DNA from: Hydractinia symbiolongicarpus
Lineage: Eukaryota > Cnidaria > Hydrozoa > Anthoathecata > Hydractiniidae
DNA length: 64,000 bases
Direction of reading: 5' to 3'
Assembly: GCF_029227915.1 (NCBI RefSeq)
Contig: NC_079877.1
Location: 14,509,351-14,573,350 of the forward strand
The notes below the pieces were generated by a model. The model did no database searches, was not told where the DNA came from, and was given only the letters and a program-made list of their open reading frames with translations. The translations under genes and the position numbers were made by a program. Shown here one piece after another: positions 1 to 9,379 of the stretch (position 1 is the first letter of the stretch; each line of letters starts with the position of its first letter).

Positions 1-827
1 TCAGTTATCGGCCTGAGTAACACCTGACGGGTGAGGCAGGGGGGATGGTCATTTTGGTACATACTGTTATATAAATTTCGAGGGGGGGAGGGGTGTGGAT
101 AAGACAGAGATCTTTTTTTATTACGGATATTTTTAGTTATTTTAGTATATAAACTACATCTTGAATTTTTTCTTGCCTCTGGACTTGACGAATTTGGGTG
201 TTACGTAATAATTAAATGGCCCCTAAATTTGGAAGGGATTTTGCTCAACTCTAGTTCAACGGTTAGTTAGTGTATCATATAATGAATTAAAACTTATCAA
301 TCGTTTAATCGCGACCTGCCATGACTATAAATGAACACTTATGGTATAATTCAATACTATATTAAATAATACATAGGCTTACAAATATGCAATAGAAAAG
401 CTGAAACGAGCTTATTAAATCGAGTTGTATTGATTTTTTCATTAGTAATAAAAATCCTAAAGCTATGTTTACCCGTTGTGGATAGAGTTCAAGTTTTATT
501 TAGTTTCTCTTAGTTTGCAGTGGATTTTTCTACGAAGCTTTTCTACAACGTGTAAACATGGTCTTCTAAAGCTAATAAAAATACAGCGTAAGTTGGAAAA
601 CAGAAACACGAGATATATAAAATCAGTCAAAATAAAATTAATCAACAACTTTTTTTAGAAAGCGAAAGTTGGAAAGGTAAAAAAACCAGTGCTAAAACAG
701 GTCATACATATTTCAATTTCTCAGACAGATGAACATTAATTCCGCTATATATTAGTAATATTATTATTTTGATATTAGGATAGGGAAAAATTTCAAAACT
801 GATACATTAAAAGGCATTAAAACGAAC
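1..827. other. AT-rich stretch without recognised gene
   Basis: No open frame here shows protein-like composition or a family signature on either strand. Further exons of the minus-strand gene that starts at 1,169 could lie here, because its first exon ends in a splice donor at 839-838, but I could not identify them. Confidence 0.5.
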
Positions 828-839
828 TTATCCAGTTAC

Positions 840-1169
840 CTTGTTCGTTGAATCCCATTTTTGTTGTTCCAGTGCCTTCAGTTTCTGTGCGTAATTCTCC
901 AATAAGTTTGCATACGATAATGCATGTTTCTTCACCTTGTTCAACAATGTCATATACGAAGAAGTCTCCTTGATCAAGCTCTGTATGCGATCTCTCTCTG
1001 TGTTTATTTTCTCCAAACTTTCGTTCAATGTCTTTTCTGACTTTGTGTATACATAACCAACCCAAGTAAGCAAGCAAAAAAACAGAAATGTAAAGAGAAG
1101 TGGAAGACACAGCTTTTTACAGTATGAATGTTGTTTCTTTCTTTCATCTGTAAGTAATGTCGAATGCAT
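840..1169 (-). CDS. First coding exon of a type II membrane protein with coiled coil (partial gene)
   Basis: The minus-strand frame opens with ATG at 1169-1167 and runs 110 codons to AAC-AAG, followed at once by a consensus donor (AAG|GTAACT, GT at 839-838). Without splicing the frame would stop three codons later, so I read this as exon 1 of a longer gene ending in phase 0. Residues 1-19 are polar and basic; about 20-42 form one hydrophobic membrane segment rich in Leu and Phe; about 43-107 are charged with regular Leu/Ile spacing, which suggests a coiled-coil stalk. The basic N-terminus before the membrane segment predicts a type II topology, with the stalk outside the cytoplasm. Such a layout precedes collagen-like, C-type lectin-like or TNF-like ectodomains in other animals, but the following exons were not found, so no function is assigned. 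Confidence 0.5.
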
Positions 1170-1345
1170 TTTCGTTTGATGTTGTACTTACGTACTTTCA
1201 CTTAAGTTAGAGGCTCTAAGTTAGTTCAGCATAGCAAACTTTTTTTCCATACAGATTTATTCAGACGTGTTAATAACAAAGCCGTTATAAATAGAACATA
1301 TTTAAAAGAGCGAATCAAATCTCTTCTTATTGTTCACAAATAAAA

Positions 1346-1354
1346 ATGGCGGAG
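1346..1354 (+). CDS. Possible minimal first coding exon (Met-Ala-Glu) with splice donor
   Basis: ATGGCGGAG is followed directly by GTAAATG, a good donor. It lies 177 bases from the minus-strand start at 1,169, facing away from it, so the spacer could be a shared promoter. Read through unspliced, the frame has 21 codons and stops. A similar string (Met-Val-Ala-Leu-Asn-Val-Asn-Lys) occurs near 62,562, so this could instead be part of a dispersed repeat. No downstream exon was recognised. Confidence 0.2.
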
Positions 1355-1841
1355 GTAAATGTAAACAAAGTTAAACAAAAGTATTTTCAGCTGCTGTACA
1401 GAAGTGTTTAAGTGGACATTATTTTTATAATAGAAATTTTACCAGATTTTACCGAAAAATAAGAATAAAAATACTATAGGCTATAGGCTCAAATTTTTTT
1501 AAAACCAAGAACCAAGATCTGACTTTTGCTATAAGAACAAACCATGATTTGAATTCTCTGCAATTCTTTCTCAATCCATGGGGTGCTCGATCTAGCGATT
1601 GCTTGTAGTCGTTTCTTTTTCCTGGCTTCAATTGTTCGTGAACGCAATTATAGAGCTCCACTGATACACAACCTATTTTTTCATATAAACACAAATTGCG
1701 GAGAAATTTAAGAAAAAGGACCATAAACAAGAACAAAACGATGCTGAATTCTGGAGTTGTGTTCTTACTGTTAAGAACAAAATAAGAACAAATCAGGCTA
1801 AAAATGGCCAGACATATTAGAACAGCCAGCCTTATGCCAAA
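1355..1841. other. Non-coding stretch with a weak minus-strand open frame
   Basis: Between about 1,500 and 1,700 two minus-strand frames look mildly protein-like and rich in Lys/Arg, but neither has a convincing start, splice border or family match. I leave it unassigned. Confidence 0.3.
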
Positions 1842-1981
1842 TCTATATTATAATACCCGTATACGTCTGTCTGTCTGTCTGTCACGCAAAATGGTGGCTT
1901 AGCTGCGCAATAGCGGGAAGCACGCAATGCAGTATGAAAAGGACAGGCGAACCCGTGGATTTTCCACGGTCTAACGACTAG
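1842..1981 (+). mobile_element. Short non-autonomous Helitron-like element, copy 1
   Basis: The element starts with TC (TCTATATTATAATACCCG), contains a GTCT microsatellite, and ends with a hairpin (CCGTGGA / TCCACGG), a short spacer and CTAG. It sits between A and T, the insertion preference of Helitrons, with no target-site duplication. Copies at 12,700-12,845 (inverted), 24,729-24,858 and 34,121-34,215 share the same ends. At 140 bases it has no coding capacity and would depend on an autonomous Helitron. Confidence 0.7.
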
Positions 1982-3349
1982 TTTTACTAATTCTTGTATA
2001 AAAAAGTTCTATTTCGGGACAGCTCGACAACAGGTCAGTCATGATTTTTTGCAAGGTATCCCAGATCCAGTTGTTGTTGTTTTCCAGGGCGTTCTGTGAA
2101 AAATATTTGAAGGCAGATTCAGAATCTTTAACTTTGACTTGCATACAGGTGGCGAATTCAAATCGCGAATGTTGTGGCAACGTTATCTAAGCTAAATAAA
2201 AGTTAAGAAAAGTCACAAAATTTGAAGGTGTAACTATAAACACATAAAAAAGCTTAGGAGGGGGATCAAGACCCCAGCACGAATAGGCCTAAGCTCTATA
2301 CTATATAAGCAACAGGTAAACAAACTTGCAAAAAATAATTCTTGTATGGACAGGTCTTTGCTGACGCCATCAAAAGTGACGGTTCTTTTTTTCATTGTTC
2401 GCGTCCCTATTTGGGTTTTTTCACGGACACTATGGTCTAGCTGAAGTTAATACATTGGTTTGACGTCAATACTGTTACTATTATTAGTGAAGCCATAAGT
2501 GAGGCCATGGCCTTTAAGTGGACGACGGGTGGAAATAAGTGACGTCACCTCCCGCGTGAGATCAATTTTAGGTCAATTTCCCAAAGCTGAGTCAATCCAC
2601 CCATTTCGAAACCGACGGGTTGATGATGTGTTTAAGAAGCCCTGATACCTCCTTAACCGTATATTTAGTAAAAAATGACCTATTATTTATGAACATGTCC
2701 TAATGGCTTATAAACAGTTTAGCCACGCGCTACGGGAAAATAGCGACCGAGGTTGTGACGTCATGACCCAAACGCAGAGAGGTCTATGCAAACAACCGGG
2801 GTTGCTTTTACCAAAAATGTAGAAAAAACACCTCAAATTGAAATGTATAATGATATGTTGTTTCTGTATATTGCATACTATAGTTTCTGATTACATTTCC
2901 CAAAAAAAATTGCCATGTTGCTATATAGAATCTATAATCATGTATTTCAGTGGTACATACACCATTTTCTCCCACAAAAAACAAGCCAATTTTCTAATTT
3001 TAAACAAACTAATTTTTGCAAGGTGCATAAGTTTTTTTGAACTTTTCTGTCGTAATGTATAACGAATTTATGCGCAATAAAAGTTCATTTAACGTGTTGC
3101 AAACGTTTAGGATTTTTGCCAACTGAATAGCCGGGAGACACAGCGTAATTTTTCTTACCACCGGGAAATAACTCGAAAAAGAAAGCTTAGTTAACTAGGC
3201 TACCAACTGAACGGTTAAATATTTTTGGCTTGAAAGAATTATCAAAGGAAACCGACGGATGGTAAAAATTCAAAGTCGCGCCGGTTCATTTTAAACAAAG
3301 ATATTTGTGCATTTCCAGTTTTCGTGAGAAGGAAAGTGTGCAAAAATAG
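1982..3349. other. Intergenic; contains three perfect TGACGTCA palindromes
   Basis: No gene recognised. The GC-richer block 2,340-2,820 carries TGACGTCA at 2461-2468, 2540-2547 and 2756-2763, the consensus full CRE bound by CREB/ATF proteins. It may equally be part of an unrecognised repeat. Confidence 0.35.
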
Positions 3350-3360
3350 AACGTGATCCA

Positions 3361-3391
3361 AGGTAAGTTATTTTTAATAACTTACCTTGTT
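3361..3391. repeat. Perfect 14-base palindrome with 3-base loop over a splice-donor motif
   Basis: CAAGGTAAGTTATT, TTT, AATAACTTACCTTG. Because the arms contain AAG|GTAAGT, a consensus 5' splice donor is present on both strands. The plus-strand donor (GT at 3363-3364) would pair with the acceptor at 3448-3449 to make an intron of about 87 bases. Confidence 0.6.
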
Positions 3392-3449
3392 TTACTTTTT
3401 CAATTTTTACCATGTTATGACAAGGTAAAAATTTTGTGTTATTATTTAG

Positions 3450-3602
3450 TGTGGAACAGCTCTGACGCAATTGAAGAAGAAATTATGCAGAGAAATCGCA
3501 AATGATAACAACATAACTACTGAATGTGAAAGCTCTCAAAAAACAGGAAAGACCAAAAAGAAGAGAAAGTGTGGTGTCATGATTTCATCATCCTCAAAGT
3601 GA
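3450..3602 (+). CDS. Possible terminal coding exon, basic peptide of 50 residues
   Basis: A frame of 50 codons plus stop opens exactly at a consensus acceptor (ATTATTTAG|TGT); the acceptor's own TAG is the preceding in-frame stop, so the open frame coincides with the putative exon. The peptide has four Cys, is rich in Lys, and contains a lysine cluster (KTKKKRK) that resembles a nuclear localisation signal. It has no internal start until near its end, so it would need an upstream coding exon. The nearby donor at 3363 cannot supply one in this phase because of an in-frame TGA just before it. Real exon, repeat-derived exon or chance remain possible. Confidence 0.2.
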   Translation, partial: CGTALTQLKKKLCREIANDNNITTECESSQKTGKTKKKRKCGVMISSSSK

Positions 3603-5489
3603 TTGAATTTTCGAGCTCGTCTTTTCCTTTTTGAACGTTTTTTTGTTTGTTTAGAATTTCAATTATCATTATATAAGCAGCTACTGGCGCTTCGACTTTA
3701 TTTTTAACTTATTTGTAGCAACAATTCTTTTTTAAAATACACACGGGCAATAGCAAAACAAAAATTTTGACAGAAAAATTTCCAATGTTTCTAAAAAAAT
3801 ATTTCACTGTGTATTCCCGCCTTAATATAAACATCAAACCAGTTAATAGCACAAAATGAAAATTTGCAAAATTCAATTACTTTGTTGTGATCTATAAGTT
3901 CTCTTTACCAAAAATTTTAATCCGAATTTTCAAAAAAGATCGGTTAGTAAGGTGTATATTTTAAATCAGCATAGATTGCTTTTCTGGTAATATTGTATGC
4001 GGTCCTTTAACTGTTTTAAATTGCATATATAAAGAAACTAATATGAGGTATTGCGGTGTTACATTTATCATTCTCTCTCACAAAAATTTCCCCAAAAGGG
4101 AAAGAACAGTTTTTGAAACAATTCTTTTGTCTTTATCCGAAAAATCTTAAACGAAATGTCAGAAACCGCAGTAAATTTCTATCTGAAAAAATAAGTCAAA
4201 CTTGTATTATTGTCAAAACTTTACTCCTCCAAAAAAATTTACACAAAGTGCAAAAAAAAAATCAACAGTTAACGACACAATAAAAATATTAAAAATTCAA
4301 TTATTTAAACAATGGTTTGCAAGAAGTATATAAATTTTAAATCAACGTTTTTTTTGCATTGCCTAATTTTTCCACAAGCTCAACATCTTTTTGTCATTTA
4401 TCATTCATTTTTGTTTTAAATATTTACGGAATCAGGTTTTAAACGTTGATTAACGAGTAAACCATTGAGAACGAATTAACGAATAGATTATTGAAGATTT
4501 TTTATATGTTGTCCCGGTGCAACTGTAATGTTGAATCCATTGACTTCAATGAACTGCTTCGCAAAATACACAAATAAAAAATAGACGTGTATAAAGTCAT
4601 CAATTTTTAAAAGAAGTCGGTGATAGTAAGCTAAAATTTGTTGGTTTTTATATAAAGCTTTTGGGTTGCATTAAAAATTTTAAGTAACAAATACTTTTTA
4701 TTACATTTTCATGAAGCTGTATGATATCGCATCCTAACTTGATTATTATTTTAATTAGCTATTTTCTTCTTTACCAAATGTAACACTTCTTTCAGTGGGC
4801 ATAAATTTTTATTCTTCGAGCGCTAAAATTTGTCACTATTCCTAAGCTTTGTTGGGTTTGGGCTTTAGGCAAAATATAAACTTTGCGGGAGTATTGCATT
4901 TTTGGACAGGGAATACGTCTTTTTAAATTTTATTCCACCGGTGGTACACTAAGCTAAAAAAATACGGTGTTATTAGAATTTAAATGCCTTTTGTGGTCCA
5001 CTATAAGTACAGTTCAAAAACTTAAAAAGTTACTAAGGATAACGTTGAAACTTACATAAACCAGCTGGAAAAAAACAAGCTATTGAATTCGAACGAATTA
5101 TTTGTAACTTAGACATTGATTGCTAAAGGAAACATTTCACACAAAGATCTAGACATGCTTTGGAAGATTTAATATTAAAATTAAAAATTATTCCTTTAAA
5201 AAAACTATTTTGTCTTCTTCAAACTTAAAATTACTTTTCTATACAAGCAGTTGAAATCTTTGTAAACAAAATTGAATAGCAGCTATTCCGTTTATACATT
5301 GGAATTTCAAATTAATCAAATATTTCTTTATTTTTGTTTCTTCCCAAACAGCGCAACCCTGGCAAAAAGAGTTTGACGCAGTAGTACTTTTGGAGAGTTC
5401 GAGATACACAACTATCTGCTTTCTGGAGAAACTATTAATTCTATTAGTATAATCCGAGAAACAGCTTTGTATGATATCATGCTGCAAGA
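3603..5489. other. AT-rich intergenic region upstream of the GPCR
   Basis: Homopolymer-rich, no protein-like frames. Presumably includes the promoter and 5' untranslated region of the receptor at 5,490; I cannot place a TATA box or initiator with confidence. Confidence 0.4.
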
Positions 5490-6368
5490 ATGCTTGTACA
5501 AGATACTTTAAATATTACCGATTCTAATATCATTTGCGAATATGAGCCAATTCAAGAAGAAGCCAAGGTCAATATTGAGGCTTCGTATATTACATCTCTA
5601 ATTTTATCCTTAATAATTATCGTAATAAATGCATTTTTTCTGTTGTCATATCTAGCGCATCGTTCACTAAGGCACAGAATTAACTTTTTATACATTATCC
5701 TGTCCATGTCAGACTTTCTCTTTGGTTTGTTTTCGGTATCAGTAATATGCATAATATTAAACAAATCATTTAACGAACAATGTGGTATGCGAGATATTTT
5801 GATTACTGGTGGGTTTGCGTTTTGCAATATAGCTTTAGCATCAATAACAGCAATATCTGTGGAAATCTACCTTGCGATTGTGAAACCTTTTTCACACGCA
5901 ACAAGAAGAGAGAAAAATACCGTCGCAAAAGTGCTGGTTGGTATGTGGATTCCTTGCATTGCTCTTCCTATAATTTCAAGATATCACAAATCTCAACTTT
6001 GGGGTATTTATTTTATTAGCATTGGAGTGCTTATAATAATCCTACAGTGTTTTATCATCTTGGTTCAAACCGCAATTTATATCTCTGTAAATCGGGCCCG
6101 CAACGCTCGAAGTAAAGACAAATACGCTGCAGTGACCAGCGCAATATTTATTTGCACGTATTTTATCAGTTTTTTACCGCTTTCAGTCGTTGGAATATAT
6201 TCTAAACTTTCTTCACATGGACTATTTATGGAAAGTTACGTCATTCCATGGGTGTATCTCCTGGCAACAATTAATTGTGTAGCAGATCCAATTGTATCTA
6301 TAATGAGAACACCTAAATGGAGGGAGACCATATTTAAGCATGTTACGGAAACAAGCACCTCTGCGTAG
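5490..6368 (+). CDS. Rhodopsin-family (class A) G-protein-coupled receptor, single exon, atypical motifs
   Basis: A 292-residue protein with seven hydrophobic segments at about 32-55, 66-90, 102-126, 144-163, 171-195, 212-237 and 250-272. Class A anchors are present: Asn47 (TM1), Asp75 in SMSDFLFG (TM2), Cys98 at the top of TM3, Trp153 (TM4), Pro230 (TM6) and Asp266-Pro267 (TM7). Several signatures are altered: the DRY position reads Glu125-Ile126-Tyr127, so the conserved Arg is missing; TM6 has Phe228 instead of the usual Trp; TM7 reads DPIVS instead of NPxxY; the second extracellular loop is very short and has no Cys to pair with Cys98. The N-terminus has one possible N-glycosylation site (Asn8-Ile-Thr), and the cytoplasmic tail is about 20 residues. 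It acts at a membrane; ligand unknown. Single-exon class A receptors of this size are common in cnidarian expansions. The start is the first ATG of the open frame. Confidence 0.88.
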   Translation: MLVQDTLNITDSNIICEYEPIQEEAKVNIEASYITSLILSLIIIVINAFFLLSYLAHRSLRHRINFLYIILSMSDFLFGLFSVSVICIILNKSFNEQCGMRDILITGGFAFCNIALASITAISVEIYLAIVKPFSHATRREKNTVAKVLVGMWIPCIALPIISRYHKSQLWGIYFISIGVLIIILQCFIILVQTAIYISVNRARNARSKDKYAAVTSAIFICTYFISFLPLSVVGIYSKLSSHGLFMESYVIPWVYLLATINCVADPIVSIMRTPKWRETIFKHVTETSTSA

Positions 6369-6544
6369 AATTTTTTTAAATGCTACGGAATGTTAAAGCT
6401 TGTACACTGATAATTAAACCGGTAAGGCGTTAGACAACCAAACTAAGGTAAGTTGATGCTGAATGTTATAAAGCAATGCATAAATAGTGCACTGAATCCA
6501 TGAAAAGTTTCCTTCGTTTAGTACTTTAAAATATACATATATTT

Positions 6545-6822
6545 TATATACAATATTTATTTATTTGGCACCTGCATGCCAATGTTTTTGGTCCCATACC
6601 TTTCAGACGCTTTGATAGTGGCTATTACTCAAAACTACACCCAAAAATCTCTATAAAACCCTTATAATGGGGAAAATATAATAACTCTTGTTAGGATTAC
6701 CCTTAGAACTTGAAACTTACAACACAACTTTGTTTCATCAAGTAGAATCATTCTGTATGTTTTGGACACGTGATTATTCCGATTTTCCGATCTTTTCAAA
6801 TTTTACCCCGGACCGAATAGGG
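6545..6822 (-). mobile_element. Partial piggyBac-type MITE (internally deleted copy)
   Basis: Ends at 6,822 with CCCCGGACCGAATAGGG followed by TTAA (6,823-6,826), the terminal repeat and target site of the complete copy at 59,260-60,000. The body matches 59,675-59,890 of that copy in inverse orientation; the GC-rich part next to the terminus and the other end are missing. It lies about 180 bases downstream of the receptor gene. Confidence 0.7.
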
Positions 6823-6826
6823 TTAA

Positions 6827-8389
6827 CAAAGTAAAGTGGCAGAAACAGATTATTATTTTACAGGATATACACTAATGACGTATGTATCTTTGTACTTGCT
6901 CTAAAGTTATCTGTAATTTAGTTTCTCACAAATATGGCTGACTTGCTTTGTTATATTGACGTGTATAAATTGTATATTAAATTCCACGATGTCAAAATTA
7001 TTTATATAGACATTATTTATTATTTTAAAAACGTCAATTAATTTTTCATCCCTTTTTTATGTAATGTAATTCACGTTTAAAAATAGCCAAAAAAGCAAAT
7101 CTATAACTGTCCATCATGTTTCTTTAAGACGTCGTGTCGTCGCCTGGCTGAAAGATTAAAGAAAAAGCTAATCTCACGTGCAAGAAATGAATACTTTTTG
7201 GAAGTAGCGTGTTCTTACATTTAAACTCGGTTGAAAGAACCAGCTCTATTTTCCGTGAAATTAATTTAGAAGTTCATTTGACGATATGAAATTCTCAACA
7301 CAGTTAGTCACGTAAAATTTACACGCGGAAAATTAAAGCAAAACAAAATGTCAGAAAAAAAATCGAAAGCAAGTGCAACAAAGATGCTGCAACTTAACAA
7401 TATGGCTAGGGCTTTAAACTATGTTAACATCGCGAAGAAAACAAGAGATTAAGTTCTATGTTAACTCCTGACAACTTCTAACAAGAGTCTTCTTACTCCC
7501 AAACTTCAACCAAACATTTACCAATCTTACCGTAAGAGTAAGCCATATCATTATCACATTAAAGTCCTTAGAAACTTAACGTTGTGTAAAAATACGAAGA
7601 AAATCCACTATTTTAATGGCTGCGTATAGCTTATCTTGCACGTAAACCGGGCTGAAGCTGACACATGAAAAGAGCACAGCGTGATTGCAGAGGTCTCGTT
7701 TAGCCAGCAAGGGGTTGTTCTCATATGATCTCATATTGTCTTTTGTTAAGAGGTCAAGATCTTGGTTACCCGGGCTAAGTTGCTTCATTTAAAGGCTCCC
7801 TTATACCATTTTAGACAGGTACAAGTCGTTTATTTTAGTTGCAACAGTATATTTTCAAAGGTGATTAATTATATCTAAACGTGATTTTAGCATATACTTT
7901 GCTTTGGATAGCCTTAAACAGCTTTATATTTTCATAGTAGCCTACGGATATTAATTGCAATAACGATTTTTGTAGCATTCATGGTTTGCGTACCGGTGGC
8001 CCCAAAATTCTTTATTTTGCAAACCGAATTGATTTTTCCCGGATTGCGAATCTTTAACATTTTATGTCAAAACAAAATCGGTATTAGGCCCAACATAGGT
8101 CTTACAAGTGAATGCAATTTCAAATAAACAAGGAAGAACCCAATCGCTATAGGTCGTCCAGAAAATTAAAGTACAAAAAGATCAAAATTTTTGTGGTGAA
8201 ATCAATGCGGGATGCAAGATATGAGAATTTTTGCGGAATGAATTTTTATGGATGATCGATTTCTAAACTTATACAGAATTTGTTTTGCAAATTTTGGTTT
8301 AAAACCGCAAAAATAATTTCAGCAAAAAAGTTTCGCAAATATTTCTTTCTGCAAACAATTTAAAGTACCTTAATCAGCAGTCATATTTA
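6827..8389. other. Intergenic, no supported gene
   Basis: A 34-codon frame starting ATGTCAGAA at 7,348 has a favourable AAACAAAATG context but no recognised product. A 70-codon minus-strand frame at 7,576-7,788 is GC-richer than its surroundings and flanked by CCGGGCT repeats, suggesting repeat DNA. The segment 8,290-8,360 shares a TTTCGCAAA-type repeat with 16,500-16,590. Confidence 0.35.
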
Positions 8390-8463
8390 CAGTGGAATTT
8401 TTCTTCCTTATCTCGAACAAATTATTTGTTTCCTTGCGAGTTCGAGATAGAGAGATTCCACTG
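8390..8463. mobile_element. 74-base pogo/Tigger-like MITE
   Basis: Near-perfect terminal inverted repeats begin CAGTGGAAT and carry the CTATCTCGAAC motif; TA dinucleotides flank both ends (8,388-8,389 and 8,464-8,465), as in Tc1/mariner-superfamily insertions. The element is almost all inverted repeat with a short AAATTATTTGTT centre. No coding capacity. Confidence 0.65.
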
Positions 8464-8876
8464 TATATCGAAATTTGCACACAGAAAATAGATGCAAAAA
8501 ATTTGAAGTCAATCATTTAAAATATCATTTTAAATATTTATTACATTTCTACCATATACTTTTCTAACTGCTATATAAGCAGGAGTCAAAAATTATTTAC
8601 ATTATTTTTATACTTTCTGGCTAACATTTTCCTTTATTTTAAAATCATTTTTCGACTTTATTCTCCTATAAAAATGTCAACAATGATTCTACGGTTGTTT
8701 CTTTGTAATCTAATATTCAAACACCTGAAGTAAGTATTTTTTTGTTAAACCTTGCACATTTAAAAAAAAGCTAACATAAGTCGGGAAAAAAGGAGTCAGG
8801 TCGTAAATAGAAGCCAGAAAACCTATTTAGACATGCTATTTTAAAGGGATAACACAATTAGAAATTTGCACAACAC

Positions 8877-9379
8877 CTATCCGCTCAACTCACAACAGTT
8901 TCCAATGCAGAAACCATGATTTAAAAAACACCATAAACAAGCATCTGTTATAATTCCATGTATGTTGGGATCATATACAAAGTTCCCAAAACAAGTACAA
9001 CATGTTTCACAAGGTACAGTACTCGCACAACCAGATGAACTGTCACTTTGTAGTATAAAAGAATCAGATTGAGCATTATCTGAGTTAATACTGGATTGTA
9101 TCTCATCATCGGAATCTGTTTCGACTCTCTTTTTTAAAAGGGAATTTTCTCTTTCTAAATTTGCGATTTGTTTTCGTAAATTCGCAGCTTCTTTCGCAAG
9201 TTTAAGAGTGTATTTGATGAGTGGTATGATGGCTTTATCAGGAGATATGAAACCAAGTTTCTGAAACAGCTCTCCAGCAGTCTGGTTTGTTGTCATATTA
9301 AATGGAACTTGATATTGTACCTGTGGCATGCCATTCACTGCAACGGCCAACAAAAGAATTTTCTATAAAATAATAGTAA
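8877..9379 (-). CDS. Uncharacterised cysteine-rich protein, last exon (copy 1)
   Basis: The open frame ends in TAG at 8879-8877. It has no in-frame ATG before residue 9 (numbered from a TTG at 9,353), and a stop lies just upstream, so it is probably the last exon of a spliced gene; a good acceptor (TTATTTTATAG) ends at 9,380-9,364 depending on the exact border, best placed immediately before AAAATTCTTTTG. From 5' to 3': a hydrophobic start, a conserved AVNG, an N-glycosylation-like NQT, a conserved block FISPDxAIIPLIKY, a helical charged stretch (about 48-78) resembling a coiled coil, a Ser/Asp-rich linker, and a tail with ten Cys (109, 115, 118, 119, 121, 139, 142, 149, 153, 154). The tail includes the motifs CCTCFGNFVYDPNIHG and CLWCFLNHG. 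The paralog at 51,916 has the same plan, with about nine in ten tail residues identical. The Cys could form disulfides if secreted or bind zinc if intracellular. I do not recognise the family. Confidence 0.7.

Noticed and set aside
1500-1700. Minus-strand Lys/Arg-rich open frames
   Set aside because: Two overlapping frames look equally plausible and neither has a start, splice site or family signature.
7348-7452. 34-codon frame with good start context (MSEKKSKASATK)
   Set aside because: Too short to separate from chance without a homolog or transcript.
7576-7788. 70-codon minus-strand frame starting MKQLSPGNQD
   Set aside because: GC-richer and superficially protein-like, but flanked by CCGGGCT repeats and without any recognised family or splice context.
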